A stretch of DNA of 64,000 bases from contig CM060693.1 in NCBI GenBank assembly GCA_030686995.1, forward strand, positions 111,316,228 through 111,380,227, written 5' to 3'. The position numbers and the translations under genes are program-made. Of this stretch, positions 1 to 11,519 are shown one piece after another. Below the pieces are notes generated by a model that worked only from the letters and a program-made list of their open reading frames with translations, was not told the origin of the DNA and searched no databases. Position 1 is the first letter of the stretch, and every line of letters starts with the position of its first letter. The stretch is from Artemisia argyi. Its lineage: Eukaryota > Streptophyta > Magnoliopsida > Asterales > Asteraceae.

Positions 1-25
1 ACGAAACATGTGTGTTTTCTGAAGG

Positions 26-241
26 CTACTTCGAGATCAGAATCACAGAGAATAAGTTGTGCCCAAGTCTTTCCACATAGTAAACTCTTGAAATCACACA
101 ATCACCAAACACATAATCACCATACCCTATAATAGCCCCAAAGTGGTCGTTTCCGAATCTAACTGTCCCGATAAACTTTTTCACAAAATTTCTGAGCCGA
201 GAGCGATCCCCAGTCATATGTTTTGAGCAGCATGAGTCCAA
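26..241 (-). pseudogene. pol: copia aspartic protease fragment
   Basis: Retropepsin part of the copia polyprotein, which would cleave Gag-Pol in the particle. The frame reads LDSCCSKHMTGDRSRLRNF and later YYVERLGHNLFSV, both characteristic of copia protease. The catalytic Asp-Ser-Gly is Asp-Ser-Cys here, which should weaken or abolish activity. The segment is in a different frame from the preceding linker (214-1635); the shift lies at about 235-245. The usual copia integrase follows further left, beyond the window. Confidence 0.75.
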
Positions 242-1635
242 ATACCATAGGATGATTTGTACGACCTACATTTGAAACCAGACAGATATGGATAACTAAA
301 AAACATGGATCCCCAAGTGTAATTTGGGTCCAATAGGTTAGCACATGCATACTTAAGAGATACAGGATCAGTATTTTCATTGGTTCTCACAAGTGAACCA
401 ATGCCAGTGGAAGCGGTTGTCTTACTATCAAGGCATTGGGTCACTAAAGGGAATTTTCTACCAGTAGCCTTCCATCTGTTAACCTCTAAAGACTTAGGGT
501 CGGGCATGTAAGTCAATGGGCACTGGTTTCCTAGAGTGAATTTTCTTCCATTAGGTTTCCACTGATATCCTATACTGTTAAAAACTTTTCCTGTAGCTTT
601 CCAAGTATTGTTTTCCTGTTTGTATGTCTTAGCAGATTTAACTGGGGATTTATAAGATGATTTCAAAAATGACACAACACATTCATCATGATTACCATAA
701 ATTAAACAACTGTTACAAGTATTACAAGTCGCATTAGAATTCGAATTAATTATAGTACGCTTAACACAAATACTAGAATCAACACGATTCTTTTCATTCA
801 AATCAATCTTATTGTTCCTAAGGTGGTCTTCTACTTTCTTCCCTTGATCACTCTTAGCAGGTGAAGTCCTATCATTCCTTGTATTTCCTTTAGGCTTTGA
901 CCCGCTAGCTTTAGTGACATTGATTACTCCTGTAGAATTGACGATGGGAACATTAGATTGTCGCACAGTTGTTTGGTTTCTATGTGGTGATGTGTTATGC
1001 TCAGAACTAGCCAAAGGTTTATTAAAAGTAACATAGTTCTTCAAATTCCTAGATGAGGATGTGCCATTTTTATCACGCATGTTGGGAATCTTGGGACATG
1101 TACCTATGGCATATTCTAACAACTCTTGTGACCGCTTGGTAAGAATGCAAACATCCGATAGGGAGTTATCAGATGGTCTTACCATTCTATCTTCTTCAAT
1201 GGTTTCACGGGTCATGTCAAGGCAGTTCTTAAGATGTATAAGGTAATCACTATGGACTAGCTCATTGTTCTTAAGGGGAAGAGGAATAAAAATAGCCTCA
1301 CATGCATACTTTTTACAATTACAAACCACAGAATTGATATTGTCACTTTCATTCATCGGCATTTTCCCTTTCACCTTTGTCTTTAGATTCTCAATTTCAT
1401 TAAGCAAAGAGGTTATTATTTCATTGGTTTTATCACGAGTGGTCTTGATAGAATCATATAACTCTTTGTAATGTTGTTTAACTTTAGAATTTTCAGCTTG
1501 AAAACAATCATTTTCATGTTTAAGTAAGTTGATTGTGTTTTGAAGTTGAAAGTTATGAGAATCTGCAGACATTGGTTTATGGGTGTCGATCACAGTATTT
1601 ATGGGAGACTTCAATTGGGCAATTTGAGCCCTCAA
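214..1635 (-). pseudogene. gag: copia gag/pol linker region with W-K-x-x-G-(K/R) repeats
   Basis: About 470 codons open, between the coiled-coil gag tail and the protease. The N-terminal third is heptad-like and polar (INLLKHEND, LLNEIENLKTKVKG). Next comes a segment with LEYAIGTCPK, then a Ser/Asn/Lys-rich stretch with several Cys. Near the C-terminus three short repeats share the pattern W-K-x-x-G-(K/R)-x-F, followed by CPLTYM and similar words. This layout is seen in long-gag copia polyproteins of composite plants (from memory). The frame ends just where the protease should be joined, so one indel disconnects them. No function is known for the repeats; a structural Gag role is inferred. 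Confidence 0.6.
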
Positions 1636-1692
1636 TAACCTGATTGTGTTCGTGTGAGCTTGAACTTTTTCATCCCTTTTTGCTAATTCAAA

Positions 1693-2839
1693 CTATGCAT
1701 CAAATTCCGGAGCATCAGAAGGTGTCTTGGCCTTTGATATTTTCTTTTTTTCTTCTAAATGTTGATATTCTAATTGTAAGTTAAGGTTATCGACTTCTAG
1801 TTTAGAAAGATGCTTGACCATGTTGTCATGATCATCATTTTGAATTTTTTCAAGCAATTTCAAATTCTCCCCCTCAAGCTCAACAACACGATTGTGAAGG
1901 TTATTCAAAGAAATAGACATTTCATGAAACTGACAAGCATTAAGAGAAGAATCTGTAGCAGTGTAAAACACATCTTGTGCAATACATTTAGTAATCAAGT
2001 TGTCATTCATGATGAGAATATTTTTCCTGGCAATTTCACTATGCTGAAGATCTATTGCTTTTTGTTTACACTTGTTTTCCACATTCTTGAACACTTCTTT
2101 CATTTCCTTAAGTTCAACATCAAGGGATTGTTGTAAACCCTAAAAATGTTCTTTGATTAGTTTATAAAATAGGATGACTTCAATTAAGTAACACTCTTTG
2201 TTAGCTCAACTCCCCGTTCACCCTCAGTGATTCCCGTTGGTGTGATTTTCTTTTTGCATGTTTTATCAAAATCAGTGAACATTTGACACAGGACATAAAT
2301 GCCAATAAGAGTTTTACATTGTGTGGGAAGTGACAACTAAACTAAGTGCATCGGTGTATTGGGGGGATACACCGTTGGGGCAGCTAACTTTTTGGATGTC
2401 GTTGCCTTAAGTTCCTCAGCTTTCATTTTCTCAATGTCTAAAGGCCAAAATACCTGTTCTGGTGTTAACTTAGTTTGAGGTGCAAAAACAGTCACTCAGT
2501 TTTGCTCATAATAATCATGGGGCTTAACAATGACTCGGTGTTTAATGCACTTTGGATCCTTCATTTTTTTTTATCAAATCTCTCTCTATCGGCAGAATCA
2601 AGTTCATCCAATTCTTTATCGGACCAACTATTTGGTGGTTCATGGTTGGGAGTAAGCATAACCTTAGCATCATAGAGGGCAGGTTGAGAGGCTCTAACGC
2701 ACTTAAGGAAGTTTGTTTTAGGCAATCCTAAATCCTTATCACTATGCTTATCTCGTAGTTTAATGTGCTTCTCCATCATTTGATCTGTTTGACATGTTTG
2801 GCCTTGAACATACAACTTGTTTTCAAGTTTGTTTTTCAA
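1693..2839 (-). pseudogene. gag: copia gag coiled-coil segment, broken
   Basis: Two open pieces (2561-2839 and 1693-2103) in different frames are separated by about 450 bases with stops. Both are rich in Glu, Lys, Leu and Asn with heptad spacing (for example LHNRVVELEGENLKLLEKIQ), consistent with a long coiled coil between the CCHC knuckle and the protease. There is no catalytic motif. I read it as the decayed continuation of the same gag polyprotein rather than a separate gene, because the order and strand match the flanking pieces. Confidence 0.5.
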
Positions 2840-2953
2840 CTGCTTAAGGTTGGCAAATTCGTTTAATAGTTTCTTTTCCTTTTCTTGAAATTCACATTTT
2901 AGGAGATTTAAACTATCCTAAATTTCCTGTTTTTCCTTAAGAACAAGATCAAG

Positions 2954-4381
2954 TTAAATTTGAAAAGATTTAATCTCTTGTTTAAAGGCCATTTCCTTTA
3001 AATTTTGTTCAGTGATATAAGCATGCATCTGCCATTCCATTTTTTGTTCACGTTCTGTTAGCTCAAATTTTGCACGTTGTTCATAGAACCTTACTTGATC
3101 CTTAAGAGTATTTATCCTAGTGGTTAGGGTGTCATCAGGTGCAACAGCAGTGTACTCATCCAATTCACACATATCGACATCAACAGAGGATATATTACTT
3201 GATACAACAGACTCGACTATGTGTTTTACATATTGTTCATATGGGAGAATATTGCTATTTCCCAAATTTGCAGTATCTAATTCAGCAACGTCAGTTTGTT
3301 GTACTTCGTTATATATCGTTTGTTCATGCATCACATCATTATCACTTACACCAGAAGACTTCCCACAAGATACGTCAGAAATACTGTCGTGATCCGAATG
3401 TTGCTCAGTTAGGAACACATTAATGGATTCCAATTCAGCCTCATTTGATTCACGAACATTATTTTGTCGTATATTATTGACGGTCTTTTGTTCATCGTTG
3501 TTAGCACATATATCATATAATTTTAGTACCTCAGATATGATGGATGATTTGGACCGACCAGATTGTTGTGTAGGTGAGACAACAGATGATAGATTAGCCA
3601 TGAAGATTGTCTGAGCGGTGGGTTCGTCATCAACATCTGAGTCGAACACATCACAATCCTCTACCTGGAAGATGTTAGGATCATTGAGAGCTAAATCTTG
3701 AACTGGTTGTTCATCCACATCGTCATCAAATGTCTTTCCTTCATCCCCAGCAATGAAATCTAATTCATCCTCATTTAGCACAACTCTATTTTCTTGAGCT
3801 TGCATGAGCAACATTTTGTCCTTGAAGTAATCTGAGTTTTGAGGACGTTTTGGCAAAGTGCAATTTCTGGCGATGTGACCTAGACCCCCACAGTTGTAAC
3901 ATTTTGGTTGCCTTCCTTGTCCTTGATTCACATTTCCAACTCTGTTCTGAACGTTACCCCGCACAGCATTCCTTTGATTCTCATTCTGTCTTCCCTGAAC
4001 ATTTTGCACCATTACTTTTCCGTCTTCCACAATGGCCTGATTACGTGGATTGGAGGAAGTTCTGAGTTGACTGTTAGAAGATGGGAGTGCAGCCCTGAAA
4101 TGTTGAACTAGCAGAGACACTTGATTGGAAAGATTGTCAATCATCTTGTCAGTATGAGAGTATCCTGAGTTAAGATGAGTATTCATGGTAGCCAATGACT
4201 GTAGAGATGAGTGATCCATTGATGACACAGGTTGAGTAGTTGGCACCATACAAGTCATGAGAGCAAGTGAGTCATTGGTGACCGTTGGATTGAGCTTCTC
4301 TCTTAATTGCCAATCATATGCAACATGCTTCTCATGTTGTTGTAGGTAAGCAAACAATTGTTCATAGTTCGTATTTCTCAA
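2954..4381 (-). pseudogene. gag: copia gag middle part with CCHC zinc knuckle
   Basis: A 475-codon open stretch. Residues near the start (YEQLFAYLQQHEKHVAYDW) are the end of the copia Gag capsid-like domain. At about residue 160 lies the nucleocapsid knuckle CYNCGGLGHIARNC (C-x2-C-x4-H-x4-C), which would bind the element's RNA. An acidic tail and a coiled coil ending in EREQKMEWQMHAYITEQNL follow. It is separated from the N-terminal piece (4501-5088) by a frameshift at about 4510 and a short unread stretch. The knuckle itself is intact. Confidence 0.75.
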
Positions 4382-4500
4382 TCCTTTGTTGAGCTTGACA
4401 GATGTGACAAAACGATCTCATTCAGGTGACATGTTGTTCACAAACTTAGAGTTGAGTTGAATGTTGGGCATTGTCATTCTGATCATGCTCATGTCATTAA

Positions 4501-5088
4501 CTAGCTTGTGACATCTGACATAGTAGTCGATAATGTTTCACCAGGATTCATTTTGAAATGCTCAAACTCATCATACAATTGAGATTCACGGTCTTCTTTG
4601 GTCAGCTCCGATCCAGACAGAAGCATTTTGACATTGTCCCACACAGCTTTGGCTTTAGTGTTGAAGTTGATTAGCTTGTACACATCTTTAGGTAGTCCTT
4701 GTATCACGATGTTGGAGGCTCGAATGTCAGCATCATAGCGCTTCTTTTCAACATCAGTGAGATCATTGTAAGTGCGTGGTCTATCAATTCCCTGGACGAC
4801 AGAACCATCCTCAGCCGTGGAGATAGCATCTCTGGTTTTACCCATCTGCATAGGACCTTCATCGATAGATCGCAGAATGTTCTCACCATTTTCTTTACCC
4901 AAGCAATATAATCTGATTCTTTGTGCCCATGATTCATAATCTGTCCTGTCGAGCATCGGAGGTCGGGTGTCGGACCCAGCAGCTTGAATGTCATCTGATA
5001 CTGTCGACATCTCAAAGTCTTCAAACGAGATTTTACAGCTTTTGTGACTTCGAGAAATGATTCTTTCTAGGGATTTTACTAAAGTCAA
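4501..5088 (-). pseudogene. gag: copia gag N-terminal domain (UBN2-like)
   Basis: Start ATG at 5088, about 1 kb after the primer-binding site. The words RPPMLDRTDYESWAQRIRLY, IVIQGLPKDVYKLIN, AKAVWDNVKMLL and SQLYDEFEHF are the conserved core of copia Gag (the UBN2/DUF4219 type region), the structural protein of the virus-like particle. After GETLST the expected continuation is out of frame and a stop follows at 4501, consistent with a one-base deletion in the S-(D)-Y-Y region. The extra N-terminal 25 residues before the usual Met (MSTVSDD) may not be translated; the inner Met at about 5010 is the more usual start. Confidence 0.75.
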
Positions 5089-6070
5089 CAGAAGAAACCG
5101 GAAGATATATTCAGCAGATTAAACTAATAGAGAGATACCAGATGAGTCACAGTTTGCATCAAGTGTTAAGTTGTGAGAAGTCAAGTTGCAATGTATCCAA
5201 TTGAGATTAGTCAAGTCGTAAGGATTAACTCACAACGTCAAATCACAATTAGATTAATTGAAACGACTAAAGTTACAACAATTCACGAATTGCAAAATGA
5301 TTAACCTATCACATGAATCTCATCACTTAGTAACTTGCCAAACAATTTGAGAAAGTCGCAACCTAAAACACTAAACCGTAACGTAGGAGTTAGCCGGAAC
5401 AATATGCACAAATCGCAGTAGTAGTTAAACGCAAGGTGAGCAAATTGCAGGGAAAGTTAACCACAGGATAGGTAATCACAACGAGAGGTAATCACAAGGT
5501 GAGTTAACCACAAGGTGAGATAACTGCAGGAAATAACTAACCGCAGAGTAAACAAACCACAAGGTGAGTTACACGCAAGCCACTAACCATAGTGAGAAGC
5601 AAACCGTAGAAAGAACAAAACCTCAAGTGTGGTAATCGCAGGAAAAGCAAACCACAGAAGCAAACCACAAAAAACCAAACCGCAGACCACTTAACGGCAG
5701 GAGCTAATTGCAGACTACAATAGTCCAAATCTGTCACTTTCCTTGCGATTTGTCTGTATTCCCAAAATAGTAAACGCAGACAAACTAACCACAAACTCCA
5801 GAAGCAAATCGCAGCTAGGAACTAGGGCAGTGGAGCTAACTGCAGATAAGAAAAACTACTCAAAACCAATCCAAACTTCAAATAAACGTATGATATAGTG
5901 TAACCAGCAGAAGTACAATGTTATACTAACACCAATGGTCATAAAAGTACAACTCTAACACGTCTAATAACACTAGAAAAATCAAACCAAGATTTTTTCA
6001 AGAAAGAAAAACTTCAAACTCAAAAAACCACACCAAGTAAGATTCACCAAGGCCCTAAGATGAAACCATG
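5089..6070 (-). other. copia leader (between PBS and gag)
   Basis: Non-coding leader of the copia element, about 980 bases. The central part (about 5400-5810) is made of short degenerate repeats listed separately. The part next to the PBS shows no further structure I can name. Reading frames here (for example 5537-5794) are repeat-derived and have no recognisable content. Confidence 0.6.
5400..5810. repeat. degenerate tandem repeat in copia leader
   Basis: On the plus strand, variants of AACCACAAGGTGAG and AAACCGCAG recur every 15-22 bases (for example GGTGAGTTAACCACAAGGTGAG-like units around 5490-5530). Units differ in spacing and sequence, so this is an old or fast-evolving array. It lies wholly inside the leader between PBS and gag. 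Confidence 0.6.
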
Positions 6071-6082
6071 GCTCTGATACCA
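6071..6082 (-). other. copia primer-binding site (initiator tRNA-Met type)
   Basis: The reverse complement reads TGGTATCAGAGC, the classical plant copia PBS complementary to the 3' end of initiator tRNA-Met, and continues CATGG. It lies two bases inside the LTR end at 6085. It fixes the element's orientation (minus) and the inner LTR edge. Confidence 0.9.
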
Positions 6083-6084
6083 AT

Positions 6085-7146
6085 TGTATGATACAATTTA
6101 AGTCACAAACATGATAATAGTGTTGGTGTAGGTGGCGTTGTGAGTGAAAGAGGAGGAGGAAAGTAGGAGAGCTTGGAACCTTGAGAGAAAAATGTGATAC
6201 TAGATTGATATTGTGAGAAGGTCCAACCCTCTCCACTTTTTTTTGGGTAAAGGGGAGTAATCCTGCACCCTGGTAAAATACATTATCCAAAAACGTTGAA
6301 GTACAAAATGACGAGGATGATTTCCCTCGCCCCCAGTCCCTTAGGACACTTACAAGACACATATCTAAGAATGACAAACCATTCTTAAAACTAACATGCA
6401 CAACATGTGCAACTAACCAAACAAACATGCTAAACAAAGCAACTAATATAAGAATGACAAACCATTCTTATAACTGACAATGAAATGAAACTACCAATAA
6501 TGACAAAAGTAAATAAAATATTACAATACTACTCAAGAAACACTTGAGTCTTCAAAATCATTATGGCGCTCCATCTTAACTTCCATAAAGATTCCACGTA
6601 GAAACAACCATGCGATCTTCAACCAATAATGTGTTGTAGTGAAACATGAACCACCACAAACACAACATCCAATATTCCAATATATAACAGCCCCACATCA
6701 AGACCAAAATATAATGGAAAATACGTCCAATGGGAATGAAGTACAGAATCCATTACCCAATCCCAACCTGCAAGGATGTTTGTAGCAGCAACAAATACCA
6801 CAAACAAAGCCAACACAAGCCTCATCCATCAAGTCGGAACATAAACATAAGATATACTAACCAAACTTGTGAAATCCATGGACTTGTACATGCAATAGGG
6901 TTATACCCTAACCTCCAAAACCCTCTCCACTTGTGGAGAGGAGTATTTAGACTACCTAACAAACAAATAATAAAACGCCCACACTCGGGCTGTGGATCAG
7001 GCATACAGTAGGTAAAGACCCGTCCTTCTTCCACGATGTTACTTAATCTACTTCTAACTAATAACTAAACTAACTACGAGCTAACTCAACGCTATTACAA
7101 TAATTAGGTGACCAAGTCTTCTATAGGAATAATTGTATTCCTAACA
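6085..7146 (-). repeat. copia 5' LTR
   Basis: The inner edge is next to the PBS: on the plus strand the LTR starts TGTATGATACA. The outer edge is proposed at 7146, where the minus strand would begin TGTTAGGAATACAATTATTC, giving a 1062-bp LTR with TGT...ACA ends. No second LTR is in the window, so the outer edge and the right-hand flank TATAG (7147-7151, possible target duplication) are inference. Short open frames inside (for example 6822-7034) have no recognisable protein content. Confidence 0.6.
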
Positions 7147-8226
7147 TATAGTGTTCCATTACCCCCAACACACTTCACATGTATGTCTTACAAACCACGA
7201 CAATTTCACTATAAAAACCCACATTTAATGCACATTTTCCTCACACTTCCAAGTCTCACTAAGATTTCAAATCACAAACTATTTCTTTCTTTTCTTGGTT
7301 ACTGTCGAAGGATACTAAGCATACACGAGTAAGATTTGGAGCAAGGAATACTAGTGGGTAACTATTTTGGATCGAGGGTCACTATACAAGGAGGGTACTA
7401 CTTTTGCTTGTGTTTCTTGTCTCGTGTCACACGAACTCCCCACCATCATATTGGTGTTGTAAGTCATCACCTCTCTTTTTAATTTCCTACTCTACTTACT
7501 TCATGCATGTCACGCTTTTCACACATCGTATATTACTTTGAAAACGTTTGAGTTTTAATAACTACACTAATATATATTTATACGCCTCAACACCTAAGAA
7601 AGGGCTCACAAATTCGTTTTCACGCGTACAACGTACATATATTTTTCGATACTCTATTTCTTCGAACCAATCTGAACTAGACTAAACCAACATGCATAGT
7701 AATCGAGATCTTATAATACGTAAAACGAGCTACATCCTAAACACCCTCGAAATACCCCTGTATACAAACTAAATACTACTTGGGCCTAAGATTGGGCTAA
7801 CGAGCCCATGTATTTTTCAAAAAGGGATTTTTGGTATAAAAACATAGAAAAATGGCGAGATACTTTTGACTTTCAAATCTGATTTTGAAGGATTTTATAA
7901 GACATAAATGCTACTTCTATTGTACCAAAAAGTTTGTTTTTCAAAAACTTAACAAAGGACTATTTTTGCAAAACCTCACGTTAAGGAACCAAAATTGCCA
8001 AATCTGTCAAACTTTCAGACTAAATAGGAAACAGTCAATTTTAAATGGAATTAGAGGGTAGAAACTGTAATTATTCTAAAATCGAGGTATATTGTGTAAA
8101 AAGGACTAATAAGGACTAAAAATATAAATGTTTTTGACCAAGGGGTAAAGATGTAACTTTTTTTAAAGTTAAAGGTAAACCTTGACCATGTTATTTTAAT
8201 ATTACTTCATTACATAATTGTTTTTG

Positions 8227-8315
<89 letters not shown>

Positions 8316-8639
8316 TTATTGATTTAAAATAAATATACATTTTCTTTACTAAAAATATTTAAAACAAATATTTTTATTAACATTATTATTATCACAAATA
8401 AATTAACACTTATTGATCACCGGTTCGTATCAACGTTATAAATAACTATGTAAAGTTATTTTCGAATACATTAAGACACCCGAATGGATATAACCGTACT
8501 CGAGACATATCATATGTAATTTACGAATCGAATCTAAAGCACCGATGGTAATATATATATAGGTCGCAAGTCGGAGGAATTTCATTGCTAGTTGTAGTAG
8601 TACACCGTCACTTTTGAGTACCGTTGTGATTTACACACC
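7147..8639. other. unassigned AT-rich DNA, probably upstream part of the gypsy LTR
   Basis: No coding content on either strand. It lies between the proposed copia end and a segment clearly belonging to the 5' LTR of the plus-strand gypsy element. It probably includes most of that LTR, but I cannot find a TG start or a second copy to prove it. It contains the (TA)n tract at 8229-8306. Confidence 0.4.
8229..8306. repeat. (TA)n microsatellite
   Basis: About 39 uninterrupted TA units followed by a short imperfect tail. Similar tracts sit inside both LTRs of the 14-kb element, so long TA runs are a habit of these gypsy LTRs. Confidence 0.95.
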
Positions 8640-9368
8640 TGTCAGGTGAGTTCATAGTTCCACATTTTTAATTATTTCTAAACCCGTGGGGAGATACATG
8701 CTATAAATCGAACACAAGTATTTTTTCTGTATGCAATTACTACCTGATATTGCCTAAGTTAACACCCGTGCAACAAGTCCCTCATATCACGAACCTTAAT
8801 CACTTGCGAGTGAGCGCGAATATAGCTAATAGATCTATTGGAATGGCAACCCATCTCTGTCAAAGTGATTATTTGGCAGGAGGTGTGCTATATTCGAGGT
8901 ACCATGGAAATTTTGCACATTTCTATCACCGAGGGCCCCTTTGTTATCTACATCCCCCGTGGTGTAGATAATTTTTATCTTTATGATATTTCGATACGAT
9001 GTTAAGGCATGAGTTTCGTGAGGCTTAGGAGCAATATGACACCAGTTTAGTCAAGACCGATCTATCTTGGCTTGTTTATTTCAAATACTTGACTTGTGTT
9101 CGCACTATTACTATTTAAACTACTATGGATTCACTCAACCGTTGTGTTGACTTTTTAGCATGTTTATCTCAGGAAATTAGCAGGCATGGTGTCACGAAGC
9201 TGGCAAAAGGGCACAAAGGACCTCCCTTTTTATTTCAATAATTATATAATTCTTTTCAAACTCATCACTCCTTTTGCGAAACAATTAACATTTGGAAAAT
9301 GTTTGTAACTCTGACTGTAATGACCCCGATTAGACTTCCGCTGCTTATCAAATTTTCGGGGTGTTACA
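8640..9368 (+). repeat. gypsy 5' LTR, 3' part
   Basis: Ends GGGGTGTTACA at 9368, directly before a PBS-like site. Words such as GTGAGTTCATAG, GGGGAGATACATGCT and AATCACTTG...GTGAGCGC also occur in the same order in the LTR of the element at 55140-58794 (about 58020-58230). The two elements therefore belong to related gypsy families. The LTR start lies further left and is not resolved. Confidence 0.65.
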
Positions 9369-9371
9369 GAT

Positions 9372-9383
9372 TGGCATCAGAGC
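9372..9383 (+). other. gypsy primer-binding site
   Basis: TGGCATCAGAGC followed by CATGG, one base different from the standard tRNA-Met PBS TGGTATCAGAGC. It starts three bases after the LTR end. It sets the plus orientation of the outer gypsy element. Confidence 0.8.
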
Positions 9384-9583
9384 CATGGTTATAGAGAACC
9401 AAATGATTTTTCAAAACATTGGACTATAACCACACCAGATTTCTAAACGAACTATTTATCACCAATGTGCCCTCCGTGCCAGCGCTTGCCAACATCATGT
9501 TTTAAGGTTTGATTTTTAGCACCCCTTGCACTAAGTTCACTATGACACCATAATCACTGTGCATGTAGCATTATGTAGACTAA

Positions 9584-11056
9584 ATGACTTATATTACTAT
9601 TATTTTGGGATATTACAGTACCATGTCGCCCTCGGTTATTATCTTGTCTGACAGCGATGACGTCATGCCGGCATCATCCACCTTCCCTACCATTGACCTA
9701 TCTGACTATGACACCCACGACACCCGAGGCACCCATTATTTTCCTGATACCCATGACACCCTACCTGTATCACCTGTCATTCTATCTCCTGTTCCATCTG
9801 GAGACCCATCTGCAGAGACTGAGCCCTTTGAGGAGGATGAGGTTGCTTCGACACCTATTGATTCTTTTGCTATACAGCATCTTTTTCGTCCTTTCTGTGG
9901 ATCTATGACACAGGATCAGTATTTGTATGATCACTATCTTATGTCTCAGCAGTTTCTTGCGGTTGATGACCATCCTACACCACCTGCTAGTCACCATTCT
10001 GGTTCATATGCTGATGACGAGTCTTCTGACTCCGATACTTCTGACACTGCTGCTTCTATCCCACCACCATCCCCGCCTGCACCGACTGGTCGATTCAAGC
10101 GAGTGAGGACCCTTGAGCCCTTTGAGACTGAGCCTTTTGGAGAGTTGTTTCGATACCATGATGATAGCTTCACCCGCAAATGCACGGCTCGGAAACGAGT
10201 CTATATTTTGCCTGCTTCTACTGTTCCACTAGTTGTACCTACATCTGTCCCATCACCTACACCTGTACTTCCACCTGTGTCTGTGCCTGAGCTGACACCT
10301 GTGGCATCACCAGCACCTTCACCATCTCCTTCACCATCACCTATACCTGAGCCACATCCTTACATGCTGCCTACTTACACCGTACCCCACTCTTCTGAGG
10401 TTTTACCACCCATGCCACCACCTATGGTTTTCTACTCTCAGACTACTACTGTGCCGACACCATCGCCTGCTTCATCACCTATTCCATCACCGTCATCTGT
10501 TCCTATTGAGACCACTACCTCACCTGGCATTCATAGATTGGTTGATGCCCACCGATGGTCGTTCTTGTTGGAGTGCATTCATTGATGGAGGTTTATTGAG
10601 GGATCACCTAGGGCTGTTGAGCTTGGAGAGGGCTCTTCAGCGGTGTTACCGATTACTGGGGAGCCGATACATCATACTATCCCTCTACGGGCTGCTAAGA
10701 TGATTAGACATGAGGATCGTCTTGATGAGTTGTTGAGCATTATAGAGGATATATCCTTGGAGAGGATTGAGATTATGCAGAAGGAGGTCGAGAACTTCGT
10801 TGTGCACATGACAGATTTAGAGACTGTGTTTGAGATGAAGGGGACTGAGATCGAGGAGGCACAGGCTACTATCACTGAGTTCGGTCATAGACTTGATGTG
10901 CAGAGACATGAGATGTAGGATTTGAGAGAGATTACGATCATCACACAGCAGATGCTGGAGCATCAGACCCAGGAGATGGCCGCATCTAGTGCTACTATCT
11001 ACACTCTGTCAGTCACGATTGAGGAGATTCAGCCCGAGAGAGATCCAGAGATTTAG
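9584..11056 (+). pseudogene. extra proline-rich and coiled-coil ORF upstream of gag
   Basis: One frame runs through 9584-10585 and 10643-10918 to about 11056, interrupted by stops at 10583, 10916 and near 11054. Residues 1-150 are acidic and Ser/Thr/Pro-rich and begin MSPSVIILSDSDD. Residues about 215-315 are Pro-Ser-Thr low complexity (SPAPSPSPSPSPIPEP). The part after 10643 is a predicted coiled coil (DRLDELLSIIEDISLERIEI and onward). I know no function for it. It is not gag, which begins separately at 11520. A decayed frame with a similar LLSDSDIED start lies in the same place in the 14-kb element (25217-25546), so the ORF seems to be a shared feature of these gypsy lineages. Confidence 0.6.
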
Positions 11057-11519
11057 AGATGTTGGAAATAATCAGGATCATCAGAGAGCTAGAGAGGAGA
11101 TCAGGAGGCGCACCTGGAGCTTCATAGATCTATGACGTATCATTACTTTCAGAGACATCTTAACTTGCCTCATGTGGCATTAATAATGTTGTATCTCATT
11201 GTTTTATAACAATGAATTCAAATTATTAAAACTTTATGTTAGTTATGATTGTACTGTACTGATATTGATTTATGATAGTCTGGTTGTTTGATCTTATATT
11301 ATGCTCCCATATTGAGATTCATTATAATTTCCATGTGTGTTGTTACATGTCGTGATGATTATTTATGAATGATATGGTTTATGTTGATGTATGTATTCAT
11401 GGTGTGATTGTGATATATTTTGTGATGATCTCGACTATTATGAGCTTGGTTATGTTATTTCTCTTGTTATTGATCGATGTTTGGGATTCTTACTTATACA
11501 CTTGCGATTTTATAGAATC

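Larger units (their letters stand above)
1..7146 (-). mobile_element. Ty1/copia LTR retrotransposon, 5' portion, degenerate
   Basis: Read leftward, the parts are an LTR (6085-7146), a primer-binding site (6071-6082), a leader (5089-6070), gag with a CCHC knuckle, a long coiled-coil/linker region and the start of an aspartic protease at the left edge. Integrase, RT, RNase H and the second LTR lie outside the window. The order and the protease motif followed by CSKHMTG are typical of copia elements with an enlarged gag. The gag-pol frame is broken by several frameshifts and stops, so this copy is not coding-competent. The right end is set by the TGTT...ACA rule (the plus strand ends at CTAACA, 7141-7146), without a second LTR to confirm it. 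Confidence 0.85.

Noticed and set aside
3120..4111. Several 60-95 codon plus-strand frames within 3120-4111
   Set aside because: They are antisense shadows of the copia gag reading frame on the minus strand.
6619..7034. Short frames inside the copia LTR (6619-6825, 6730-7011, 6822-7034)
   Set aside because: Overlapping on both strands, no known motif, located in LTR non-coding DNA.
7147..8639. Assigning an exact start to the outer gypsy 5' LTR
   Set aside because: No TG start with supporting target duplication or second LTR copy could be found, so the boundary was left open.
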